Source: Microglena sp. YARC
Lineage: Eukaryota > Chlorophyta > Chlorophyceae > Chlamydomonadales > Chlamydomonadaceae
Assembly: GCA_022414725.1 (NCBI GenBank)
Contig: CM039462.1
Coordinates: forward strand, 124,067,786-124,131,785
Direction of reading: 5' to 3'
DNA: 64,000 bases
Shown here: piece after piece, positions 42,290-52,859 of the stretch
How the letters are laid out: each line of letters starts with the position of its first letter
Numbering within the stretch: position 1 is the first letter of the stretch
Made by a program: the position numbers and the translations under genes
The notes under the pieces: generated by a model
What the model saw: only the letters and a program-made list of their open reading frames with translations
What the model was told of the DNA's origin: nothing
The model's database searches: none

Positions 42290-43010
42290 CAATTTCAAAT
42301 TTCAATCCCCTGCAGTTCCCTGCAGCTTCCTTTCAAGTTTAACTGCTACAGCTTCTCATCCCAGCAGGTTTGACTCCCTTATGGCAAGGCTTCCTGCCAA
42401 AAAACTAGTATCTTGAGCTTCTGCAGCATTCCCTGGCAGGCTTTTCTGGCAGGCCCTAGTGTCCTCGAAGTTTCTAGAGCTTCTATAACAAGAGCCCAGT
42501 GTCCCCCTAGATTTGCTGAGCTTCCTTATTGGATCAGCAGTCAAAATTGACTCTGCACCTTCCGCTGCAGTTTCATCATAATACAGATCCTATAATGAAT
42601 CCATTGGACTGTGGGAACTGGCAGGGAACCCCCTTTCCCCAAAGTCCTGGAGCTGAAAATATTTATATCAAGTCATTTGGGCGAAAGTAGATTTTACATC
42701 TCAGACCTTGAATTTTCTCTTTTTTTCTATCTCATATATTTTTTCCTTATGCCCTCAGTTAATTCAGGAATTCTTGATCCAAGAATACGTTGAATTAGGG
42801 AGGATCGTTTAGATGACTTATATGTCACGTACCTGAGTAGGGAAAGTGCGGGCCGGTCACTGGCACGGTCGCCGAGTTTCCTGCCGCCTCGCAGTACTGT
42901 GCACTACAGTCTGCTCTAGTATACCGCCTGCAGTACGACTTTCTCTCTCTCTTTTAATATCAACTGTAACGATTGAGTCTGCAGTCTCTATCAGTGCTAA
43001 AAGGGATGCC
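42290..43010 (+). mobile_element. Copia-B 3' end, second copy (3' region and LTR)
   Basis: 42290-42800 matches 33660-34228 with many small insertions (single extra bases), and 42805-43005 matches the Copia-B LTR. Internal genes are absent, so this is a fragment. The flank continues GGGATGCCGAGGCAGG as at 34425. Confidence 0.7.
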
Positions 43011-43029
43011 GAGGCAGGCATCCAGACTG

Positions 43030-43160
<131 letters not shown>

Positions 43161-43179
43161 CGTTACATAAACTCAGCAA

Positions 43180-43345
43180 ATCACTGCCGAGCAGGACATC
43201 AGCACAAGCCTGCCGACCATCCAATTTTATAACACGGAAGCACGAGGGTTTTAAAGGCACACCCACAAATCTGAAAACAAACTAGGTCAGGTAAAATAAT
43301 GAGACTAACTTGAGGCGGAAAGGAGAGCGGAAAGGGGAGGGACGC
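43180..43345. repeat. Dispersed repeat 'X', copy 2
   Basis: Matches 20390-20580 (GCACAAGCCTGCCGACCATC, AGGGTTTTAAAGGCAC, GGCGGAAAGGAGAGCG). Confidence 0.65.
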
Positions 43346-43576
43346 CAAGGCATTCAATCGAGAGCACCAAGCCCGAACAAACAGAAGAGAGGAGGGCTGA
43401 AGCAAACAGAATTAAAGACCTAAACCCTAAAACCTCAACCCAAAACCCGAAAACCACTTTAAGAGAGGATATAGTTACATACTCACAAAAATCAATGCCG
43501 AGACTCTTGAACAGGCCGAGTCAGCTGGACAGTTTTATAACAATGGGGTTTTGGGCAACAGACTACCCCTCAGAAC

Positions 43577-43918
43577 CTACACGGGTGAAAATAACTGTGG
43601 TGTGGTGATAATGTCTGAGATTGAAAACACACCGGGTGATAAACACGAGAACGGGGTGATAATCTGGGCCCAGATAGCATTAAGTAATTAATCCAAATTA
43701 GTAAGACCAAAAATATTCGAAGTATCTATGGATAAAATGGAATTACATTAATCGGCGAATTAATATAATTCCATTTTTATCCATAGATACGATATTTTGG
43801 TTTTATTTAGGATTAATTACATAATGCTATCTGGGCCCAGATTATCACCCCGTTCTCGTGTTTATCACCCCGTGTTTTCAATCTCAGACAGTATCACCCC
43901 ACGTTATCACCCCGTGTA
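43577..43918. repeat. 342-bp near-perfect palindrome (foldback)
   Basis: The left arm (from TACACGGGTG) and right arm (to CCCCGTGTA) are inverse complements over about 165 bp each with few mismatches; the centre near 43746-43758 has almost no loop. Arm segments include GTCTGAGATTGAAAACAC pairing with GTGTTTTCAATCTCAGAC, and GGGCCCAGATAGCATTA with its complement. The arms contain repeated TTATCACCCCGT motifs. It has no coding capacity. Confidence 0.85.
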
Positions 43919-44194
43919 ATTTGGCCCAAATTTCTAAAATGTCATCTCACCGCGTCGGGTGTCGAGCACGGTGTGATACCGACGCGTATCTAACACAAAT
44001 CCGATTATGTATCTAACAACAGATCTAATTCTGGTCTATCCTAAAACTGTCTGTACGGGGGCGAATTCTGGTTTTTTTGTTCGGCGTCGATGAGTCGCAG
44101 TTCGATAGAGAGAGATCGATTCGAACGCTTTAAAACTGTACAGAAGTTTAATTGGGGGTTTTACACTAGTTTTTTTCGAGGCGCATGCGGAACA

Positions 44195-45330
44195 CACGTC
44201 TTCTCAAGCAGACTTCTGCTTGACAACTCTATCGGGATTGTGAAGGGGAAAACGCGGGCCCACGGAGTGGCAGTGGAATTCAGCTGCTGACTCGCAACGT
44301 AAGACTTCTCTTCGATGTGATTGAACCCGCATGTGTCGCGGTTTTCGCTATGGTCCGGTCATCCTGGTGGCTTCTCAAGCAGACTTCTGCTCGACATATA
44401 TGTTGTTTGGAGTCTTTAAAGGTTAATTCAAAACGGGTACGCGCGTACACTCGGTTTGTCTTCGAATCGAACGTTGGCCATTCCATTCGTTTTGGCTGAC
44501 TTCTTTGTGGGGCATTAGGCTGACGAATTTTTGGGGCATTGGCTACATTACATGATCCTCCTTTGCATAAACCCCAACCTCCATTCTGATTTTTTACATT
44601 TTTTGGTTTGGAGAACGGAACGAACATCATGTACCCTCTGTCATTACCTTCCTTTTAATGAACAATGAGCCTTTATCGCCCTCATAGAGAACGCGTTTTT
44701 TGACAACCATCATTGGCATACAGCGGATTCGTTGCGTGTTCGTCTTATTCTTATTCTTATTGTTCAATAGATCGATCGGTTTGGTTATAACATTCTAACA
44801 CATTTTTTTGTGAGCCTCCGGCAGAATTCTTTCATACAAATTTTCGGTCAATTCCATGGCGACCCCACGGAGTGGGGCAATGGAATTGAGCTGGCTGATC
44901 ACTCCCACGCATATTAAAGGGGTCCTGAAGACCACGTATCGTATCAGCAGGCTTCTGCTTGACAACTCTATCGGGATCGTGAAGGGAAAACCGCGGGCCC
45001 CACGGAGTGGGGCAATGGAATTGAGCTGCTGACTCACTTCCCAGCATATTAAATGTCGGGGGAATTCAGATGAGACTCACTGCTTTATCAAGCAGGCTTC
45101 TGCTTGACAACTATGTCGGAATTATGACAGAGGAATCGCGGTCCAACGAAGTGTGGAAGGGGAATCCAGCTGCGGCTCGCAACGTGATCAGATGGGGGTC
45201 TCAAACAGAATTAATGAGGGCTGAAGACCAAGTGTCGTATCAAGCAGCTTCAGCTTGACACACGGTGGGAATCCGCAAAGGGGGATCGCGGTCCGCGCAG
45301 AGCGGGACAGTGGAATTCAGCTGATGACTG
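44195..45330 (+). repeat. Hairpin-bearing repeat module, dispersed copies
   Basis: Modules of about 100-125 bp with the hairpin TCAAGCAGACTTCTGCTTGA (perfect 9-bp stem, 2-base loop) followed by GACAACTCTATCGGGATTGT, GAAGGGGAAAACGCGGG, CCACGGAGTGG and GGAATTCAGCTGCTGACTC. Copies, some partial: 44195-44292, 44370-44400, 44858-44920, 44940-45045, 45085-45185, 45235-45330; outliers at 46595-46650 and 48815-48910. Related to parts of the 419-bp satellite. Confidence 0.75.
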
Positions 45331-45669
45331 TCTGATCACATGCATGGGGCGAATGGGTTTTTCTAAGCGACATTGGAATTCAGCCGCTGACTCCTACCAC
45401 CGTCAATAGATGGGATTGATTAAAGGGTTAGTGGTGTTGTCCATACGCCACGGCGGCTTTCGCAGACCCCACGTTCGTCCATTCATTCTCACACACGCCA
45501 CCAGGCGTCGGTTGCGCAGACTCTTGTCCATCAGACAGACAACAGACCGCACACGACATGACACGGTGGCTTGCGCAGACTCCCATCTGTCTCCACACGA
45601 CACACCGCACTGAGGCTTGCGGCGGGGGCTGTCGAAAAACGAGGTTGTGTGAGACATTCTCCGGAAGAA

Positions 45670-46590
45670 TTCTGCAGTTCTTATTTTTTGTAATAATTTT
45701 GTTCCAAGATGGAGAGCCTTTTCAGAGGTGTTCATGGTGAACACGTTTAAAATAGGATTGATTGATTGATGGATGATGATTCTTATTTTTTTGTTGAAAT
45801 AGTTGTTGTTCCCAAGATGGAGAGTCTTTTCAGAGGTGTTCATGTGAACACGTTTAAAATAGGGATTGATTGATGGATGGATTGATGATTCTTATTTTTT
45901 TGTTGAAATAGTTGTTGTTCCCAAGATGGAGAGTCTTTTCAGAGGTGTTCATGTGAACACGTTTAAAATAGGGATTGATTGATGGATGGATTGATGATTC
46001 TTATTTTTTTGTTGAAATAGTTGTTGTTCCCAAGATGGGAGAGTCTTTTCAGAGGTGTTACATGTGAACACGTTTAAAATAGGATTGATTGATGGATGGA
46101 TTGATGATTCTTATTTTTTTTGTTTGAAATAGTTTTGTTGTTCCCAAGATGGAGAGTCTTTTCAGAGTGTTCATGTTTTGAACACGTTTAAAATAGGGAT
46201 TGATTGATTGATGATGATTGATTCTTATTTTTTGTTGAAATAGTTGTTGTTCCCAAGTGGAGAGTCTTTTCAGAGTGTTCATGTGAACACGTTTTTAAAA
46301 TAGGGATTGATTGATGGCTTCGGATCTGGAGGATAAACTGCATTCTTCTGTAACCCCAAGGCGTGTACAAACGCACGCACGTGATAGGCGAACGGAAAAT
46401 GAGAAACACGCACGCGGAATATCCTTCGAGAACCTCTTCAACCTGATGCAAAGCAACGAACGATCTGCAGTTTGGATGATTAAATTTATGTGAACACGTT
46501 TAAAATAGGGATTGATTGATGGATGATTCTTATTTTTTGTTCAAATAATTGTTGTTCCCAAGATGGAGAGTCTTTTCAGAGGAATTCAGA
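45670..46590 (+). repeat. About 115-bp tandem repeat with GTGTTCATGTGAACAC palindrome
   Basis: About seven units, each with TTGTTGTTCCCAAGATGGAG, AGTCTTTTCAGAGGTG, TTCATGTGAACACGTTTAAA and TAGGGATTGATTGATGG. The palindrome GTGTTCA-TG-TGAACAC can form a hairpin. A unique segment at 46318-46490 separates the last unit. Minus frames starting MNTSEK or MNTLKR are repeat artefacts. Confidence 0.85.
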
Positions 46591-46599
46591 TGCTGGTAT

Positions 46600-47070
46600 C
46601 AAGCAGGATTCTGCTTGGACACCCCTTTTGGTTTATTAAGGGGAAGCACGGAATTCCTGTCCGAATGACTTCTGCGACGAAGACTTCTTTATTCGGACTT
46701 ACACGAAACTTGAAAAATGTGAATCTTTTGCCTAGCACCCAATTCCCGGCCTTTTTCATTAAGGATGACTTTTGAAAAGTCCCGAGCTCTGTACCCGGTG
46801 CTTGGACATTCAAAAACGTAGTAAATGTTCTTCAATGGACCGGTGGAAGTATTGAAGGACATGATTATTCTGTGGTAGTAATTCAAATATAAAAAAATAT
46901 ATCGCGTTGGGGGGTCATACATTGTTCTCACGAATAATTTTGGGACACTCAGTATAATTTGAATGATATCCCCTCACTGTCTGAATATATCTACTTAAGA
47001 ACAATCATCAGAATTTATAAACAATGATTGACAAGTCTCTACTACTTATCTGCATCGCTACATTCGCTCT
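46600..47070. other. No gene seen; short open remnants
   Basis: A 32-codon plus frame (WTFKNVVNVLQWTGGSIEGH at about 46800) is open but too short to assign. AT-rich. Confidence 0.3.
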
Positions 47071-47079
47071 ATTTACATA

Positions 47080-47670
47080 GTTCGACTGAAGACTGAGCGC
47101 GCAAGCTCGAAAGAAGGCAGATGCTGGCTCGAGTGAAAATAGCCTGGAGACTGAGATTGAGACTGAGCAAGCGCCTCGAACAGAAGGCAGATGCTGCTCG
47201 AGTGAATAGCTGGAGACTGAAAAGATTGAGAGTGAGCGCGCTCTACAGAAGGCAGAATGGCTGCTCGAGTGAATAGAATTGGAGATTGAGCTTGAGAATG
47301 CTCGAATGAAGAGTGAGCTTGAGACTGAGCGCGCAGAAGCGCTTGAGAAGCAACTGAGGTACGAGCTGTCAAGCATGACTATCGAGCAATGCGAATTCCC
47401 TGAACGATCATGACAGGCGTCTCAATGAGGATCTTTGCAAACAATACGGAATCCCCTTCCCCAACATGCAGGAGTCGTCCGACCCCAGATTCAACCGAAC
47501 AGGATGGCGAACGAACCCTATGATAACTTTTTAATTTCAGAATTTAGAGCCTCCGGAACGACTCATACAATTCAAAAAAAGACACTCCCTGGAGTGTCAC
47601 ATGGACAAGGAGCGGGACAAGGAGTGGGACAAGGAGAAGAATGTGCGGATGCAAAACTGGTTACAATATA
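47080..47670 (+). pseudogene. Decayed coiled-coil protein gene
   Basis: The plus strand carries Glu/Leu/Arg-rich heptad-like segments in shifting frames, clearest at 47280-47400 (EIELENARMKSELETERAEA then LEKQLRYELSSMTIEQ). Near-repeats of GAAGGCAGATGCTGCTCGAG at about 47115, 47187 and 47248 show internal duplication. Downstream pieces (FNRTGWRTNP, MDKERDKEWDKEKNVRMQ) are in other frames. Coiled-coil proteins of this sort occur in large algal DNA viruses and in hosts; no family is assigned. Confidence 0.4.
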
Positions 47671-47770
47671 GCTCTCAATCATATATATCTCCATCTCTAT
47701 TCCCATTCCCCCACCTCATCAACCTTCCAGCCCCACCCGCGCGCCATGCTAAGTGGGCATACACCACAGT

Positions 47771-48082
47771 TTACAGGCTCCGAATGTAGTCGAGTGATCG
47801 ACTGTCAAAAACTGCATTTGCAGGGCAATCCATGCAATTCACCAGCAAAGGGAGCGGCATACCAAACATCTCCAGAATTAGGACACGAAAATCTGGAGAT
47901 GACGAGTGCTTCAAATCTCGCAGTCGAACCCCTTCTCTGTCGACCATCCTCACCACCATCCTCGTCGATGATGCAAAGTTGCCATGCTTTATGTACGGCA
48001 AACTTCCTACATACTCGAACTCCATTGCACATTTCAGTTCGGAGCCCGAATCTTGATAGACCCCTTTCTCCTTCATAGCCAT
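47771..48082 (-). CDS. Hypothetical protein, 103 residues
   Basis: A minus frame with protein-like composition: CAMEFEYVGSLPYIKHGNFA, STRMVVRMVDREGVRLRDL, SPDFRVLILEMFGMPLPLLV. An acceptor-like CATGTTCGCAG lies just upstream on the minus strand (about 48097), so it might be an internal exon. The plus strand is also open in part. I do not recognise it. Confidence 0.3.
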   Translation of the reverse strand: MAMKEKGVYQDSGSELKCAMEFEYVGSLPYIKHGNFASSTRMVVRMVDREGVRLRDLKHSSSPDFRVLILEMFGMPLPLLVNCMDCPANAVFDSRSLDYIRSL

Positions 48083-48149
48083 CTTCAGTGCCTGCGAACA
48101 TGGGTGGATGTTTGGTCAGCTCATGCTTTCGCAGCCAGAACAATCTTCG

Positions 48150-48530
48150 CAATCAATTACTGGATAAAGCTTTCGCAGGTGGAGCCATAGAGCTAGCAAG
48201 CCAGCGCAATCCGAACGCGAACTTCGCAAATACTAGCAGCAATGAAAGTAACCATGACTGGATAATGCTTTCGCAGGTGGAGCAATAGAGATAGCAAGCC
48301 TCGCAAATACTAGCAGCCATGAAAGTAACCATGACTGGATAATGCTTTCGCAGGTGAAGACATAGAGCTAGCAAGCCAGCGCAATCCAAACTCGAACTTC
48401 GCAAATACTAGCAGCCATGAAAGTAACCATGACTGGATAATGCTTTCGCAGGTGGAGACATAGAGCTAGCAAGACTCGCGAATACTAGCAGCAATGAAAG
48501 TAACCATGACTAGATCTCGATGACTGCTAC
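48150..48530. repeat. About 100-bp tandem repeat, four units
   Basis: Units contain ACTAGCAGCCATGAAAGTAA, CCATGACTGGATAATGC and TTTCGCAGGTGGAG; two variants differ by a 25-bp insert (CCAGCGCAATCC). No coding frame is preserved. Confidence 0.8.
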
Positions 48531-48534
48531 TATT

Positions 48535-48640
48535 GAACTCACCCTCGGAATCAGCTTTCGGAGTTCGCTGGATGCTCCCTAACACACTGAGTTCACCCTC
48601 GGAATTAGCTTTCGGATTTCGCTGGATACACACTGAGTTC
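48535..48640. repeat. 45-50-bp direct duplication
   Basis: CTCACCCTCGGAATCAGCTT...TTCGCTGGATGC is followed by TTCACCCTCGGAATTAGCTT...TTCGCTGGATAC. A short plus frame crosses both. Confidence 0.7.
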
Positions 48641-48919
48641 GTGAGAGAAGAATTGGAGAACTTCGGTACTTGGTTAAGATTGACATGGCTGGGGTGTGTG
48701 TGGCTTGGCCTGGGTGTGGCGTGGCAAGGGTTCGTATTTTTCGAGGCGCATGGGGACACGTGTCGGATATGACTTGTTTACACTCGTGGTTCGAGGCGCA
48801 TGGGGACACGTGTCGTCTCAAGCAGACTTCTGCTTGACAAACTATGTCGGGAGTATGAAAGATGAATCGCGGGACCCACGGAGGGGGCAGGGGAATTCAG
48901 TTGAGGACTCGTGTGAAGC

Positions 48920-49522
48920 TTCGAGGCGCGCAAAAACACATTGGATTACGCATTGATCGAGAGTTGGGACGCGCGTCATCATGCGGATTTAGTCGACGAC
49001 AAGGGTTTCGTGTGCGCCTCAAACAAACGAGTGTAAGAAACGCAAAATACGTACAGATTACAGCAAAATCCGTACAGATTACGTGTGTCATGAATGTACG
49101 GACGGGGGTCTGCGACAGCCGCCATGGTATGTGTGTGAGCGAATGGCTGATAGGTACGCATGGACGGGGGGATGCGAAAGCCGTCGTGTGTCATGTAAGG
49201 ATGCGGGGGGGGGGCGGTGGTGCGCTGCTGACACACGTGCCGCTCGACATCCATTTAGGGTTTTTGAGATGGGGGGGACGGATCTAGGGAGGTGTTACAG
49301 GATGATGAGTGACGGAATCATATCCACTGGCTGACCAAGACTTCTTCAGACGATCACCGCGACATGGCATGACAGAGATTGAGTGTTGGTTGGGTTATTT
49401 ATTTTGTTTGTAAAAGCTTCTCTACGATTTTGAAGGTTTAAGGGAGCATAACTGCTAGTGACCGTTATTACAATTGTAAACACAAAACAACTGAACAAAA
49501 AAGACTGGATAGATCGCACACA
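48920..49522. other. No gene seen; region upstream of the 145-residue ORF
   Basis: Contains ATACGTACAGATTAC twice (49045-49082), a G run near 49205, and an AT-rich leader (49380-49522) directly before the ATG at 49523 that could hold a promoter. No coding frame is convincing. Confidence 0.35.
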
Positions 49523-49960
49523 ATGAACTCGTCGAGGAAGGTGACGAAGTTCGTCACGCCAACAAACCAAAATGGAGACAAGGGGATTTCAACGTTGTCA
49601 AAGAAGCGATACTTCGAGATGGAAGAGAGAGTGAAGATGATACTGGGGGTTAAATTACAGGAAGAGGCGGGCATGGTCATGAAGGCGATGCGTGAGATCA
49701 TGAAGTTCGACCCGAATGTATCAAGGTACAGTGAGGAGGTCAGGGAGGTGCTTGAGGAGAACTCAAGGAAGTGGAGGCAGCGGAAACAAGGACGAGAAAA
49801 ATGCGGTGAGATTAAATTATGGTTTAGAAGTTTTATAGAGAGGTCAAGTAAGATTTTTCATGCCTCACCCTCAAGCTTCTCCACATCCGTCTCTAAAAGA
49901 GACGGCGATGTCTCAAGCAGACACTTTATTGACAGGGAGTGGAATCACAATGCTAATTGA
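49523..49960 (+). CDS. Hypothetical basic protein, 145 residues, next to the satellite
   Basis: Starts MNSSRKVTKFVTPTNQ and is followed by a charged, probably helical region (YFEMEERVKMILGV, EEAGMVMKAMREIMKF, VREVLEENSRKWRQRKQGRE). ATG context is AT-rich. The last 15 or so codons derive from the first, divergent satellite copy, so the original C-terminus may have been replaced. A perfect hairpin (CCGTCTCT, AA, AAGAGACGG) lies in the coding 3' part at 49887-49906. No family recognised; as the closest intact gene to the primase-helicase it may belong to the same replicon. Confidence 0.5.
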   Translation: MNSSRKVTKFVTPTNQNGDKGISTLSKKRYFEMEERVKMILGVKLQEEAGMVMKAMREIMKFDPNVSRYSEEVREVLEENSRKWRQRKQGREKCGEIKLWFRSFIERSSKIFHASPSSFSTSVSKRDGDVSSRHFIDREWNHNAN

Positions 49961-50815
49961 CTCAATAGAAAACGGTGGTATGATGATGAAATGTTTCAAG
50001 CAGACGCCTGCTCGAGAAAAACGATTGGTAAAAATCGATGTCTATTTATATATTACTATATAATTTTTGTTTCACTTGTTTCATCAAAAAGAAAAGTATC
50101 TATAGGAGAAGAAAATAAGAATAGTTTTGGTTTGGGTGAAACAAGTGAAACAAAACAAAAAACAAAACAGATTGGATGTGATTCGATGACGGTGGACGTT
50201 GTCTAGAGTGTTGGTGTCTCCTTGGTGGATTGGATGTTGACGGCCTCGTCCATCAGACATACCATAACAGAACATGGAGATTCACTCAACACAATAATGG
50301 ACAGACAGGTTAGGTGCAGACACTTTTTATTGACAACTCTGTGGTTTTTTTATGAAGGGAGTGGAATCACAATGCTAATTGACTCAATAGAAAACGGTGG
50401 TATATGATGAAATGTTTCAAGCAGACGCCTGCTCGAGAAAAACGATTGGTAAAAATCGATGTCTATTTATATATTACTATAATAATTTTTTGTTTCACTT
50501 GTTTCATCAAAAAGAAAAGTATCTATAGGAGAAGAAAATAAGAATAGTTTTGGTTTGGGTGAAACAAGTGAAACAAAACAAAAACAAAACAGATTGGATG
50601 TGATTCGATGACGTGACGTCGTCTAGAGGTGTTGGTGTCTCCTTGGTGGATTGGATGTGACGGCCTCGTCCATCAGACATACCATACAGAACATGGAGAT
50701 TCACTCAACACAATAATGGACAGACAGGTAGTGCAGACACTTTTTATTACAACTCTGTGGTTTTTATGAAGGGAGTGGAATCACAATGCTAATTGACTCA
50801 ATAGAAAACGGTGGT

Positions 50816-51206
50816 TGTCAGCATGAATTGCGTGCTCTCAAGCGTTTTATGACTTGTGACTACTTATGTACTCCCTTAGAACTATCGGCCCTGATAGCTT
50901 CCCATAGTGATAGCTTCCCGTAGAACTGAGTCATCCTTAGTGACTCAGTGTCAGCTTCCTATTGACTGCCTGTCTCTCTGTGTCTTATCGGTCTCTCCCT
51001 GACATCTCCTGTGTTAAACGGTGTCAGGGTGACAAGATCCGGGCTTAGGGTCTATTCAGGTTACAGGCATCCACTTCGCCCACCGCTGGTGTCCTTTAGT
51101 GTACGTCCTTGCTTGTAACGTTATTCTCGTCTCTGTGTATAGATTGGCGCGTCTGTCTCCGCTGCATACATCTCTGTCCACTCTTAGAAGTGCTTAATAG
51201 CTGATA
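50816..51206 (+). repeat. Copia-A-related solo LTR in satellite, copy 1
   Basis: 391 bp from TGTCAGCATGAATTG to TTAATAGCTGATA, related to the Copia-A LTRs at 3872-4219 and 39135-39473. The flanks are GTGGT at 50811-50815 and 51207-51211, a 5-bp target duplication. No internal region, so it is a solo LTR formed by LTR-LTR recombination. Confidence 0.9.
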
Positions 51207-52465
51207 GTGGTATGATGATGAAATGTTTCAAGCAGACGCCTGCTCGAGAAAACGATTGGTAAAAAATCGATGTCTATTTATATATTACTATATAATTTTT
51301 GTTTCACTTGTTTCATCAAAAAGAAAAGTATCTATAGGAGAAGAAAATAAGAATAGTTTTGGTTTGGGTGAAACAAGTGAAACAAAACAAAAACAAAACA
51401 GATTGGATGTGATTCGATGACGGTGGACGTCGTCTAGAGGTGTTGGTGTCTCCTTGGTGGATTGGATGTGACGGCCTCGTCCATCAGACATACCATAACA
51501 GAACATGGAGATTCACTCAACACAATAATGGACAGACAGGTAGGTGCAGACACTTTTTATTGACAACTCTGTGGTTTTTTATGAAGGGAGTGGAATCACA
51601 ATGCTAATTGACTCAATAGAAAACGGTGGTATGATGATGAAATGTTTCAAGCAGACGCCTGCTCGAGAAAAACGATTGGTAAAAATCGATGTCTATTTAT
51701 ATATTACTATATAATTTTTGTTTCACTTGTTTCATCAAAAAGAAAAGTATCTATAGGAGAAGAAAATAAGAATAGTTTTGGTTTGGTGAAACAAGTGAAA
51801 CAAAACAAAAACAAAACAGATTGGATGTGATTCGATGACGGTGGACGTCGTCTAGAGGTGTTTGGTGTCTCCTTGGTGGATTGGATGTGACGGCCTCGTC
51901 CATCAGACATACCATAACAGAACATGGAGATTCACTCAACACAATAATGGACAGACAGGTAGGTGCAGACACTTTTTATTGACAACTCTGTGGTTTTTTA
52001 TGAAGGGAGTGGAATCACAATGCTAATTGACTCAATAGAAAACGGTGGTATATGATGAAATGTTTCAAGCAGACGCCTGCTCGAGAAAACGATTGGTAAA
52101 AATCGATGTCTATTTATATATTACTATATAATTTTTGTTTCACTTGTTTCATCAAAAAGAAAAGTATCTATAGGAGAAGAAAATAAGAATAGTTTTGGTT
52201 TGGGTGAAACAAGTGAAACAAAAACAAAAAAAAACAGATTGGATGTGATTCGATGACGGTGGACGTCGTCTAGAGGTGTTGGTGTCTCCTTGGTGGATTG
52301 GATGTGACGGCCTCGTCCATCAGACATACCATAACAGAACATGGAGATTCACTCAACACAATAATGGACAGACAGGTAGGTGCAGACACTTTTTATTGAC
52401 AACTCTGTGGTTTTTATGAAGGGAGTGGAATCACAATGCTAATTGACTCAATAGAAAACGGTGGT

Positions 52466-52859
52466 TGTCAGCATGAATTGCGGTGCTCTCAAGCGTTTTA
52501 TGACTTGGTGACTACTTATGTACTCCCTTAGAACTATCGGCCCTGATAGCTTCCCATAGTGATAGCTTCCCGTAGAACTGAGTCATCCTTTAGTGACTCA
52601 GTGTCAGCTTCCTATTGACTGCCTGTCTCTCTGTGTCTTATCGGTCTCTCCCTGACATCTCCTGTGTTAAACGGTGTCAGGGTGACAAGATCCGGGCTTA
52701 GGGTCTATTCAGGTTACAGGCATCCACTTCGCCCACCGCTGGTGTCCTTTAGTGTACGTCCTTGCTTGTAACGTTATTCTCGTCTCTGTGTATAGATTGG
52801 CGCGTCTGTCTCCGCTGCATACATCTCTGTCCACTCTTAGAAGTGCTTAATAGCTGATA
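52466..52859 (+). repeat. Copia-A-related solo LTR in satellite, copy 2
   Basis: 394 bp, same insertion point and same GTGGT flanks as copy 1. Confidence 0.9.
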
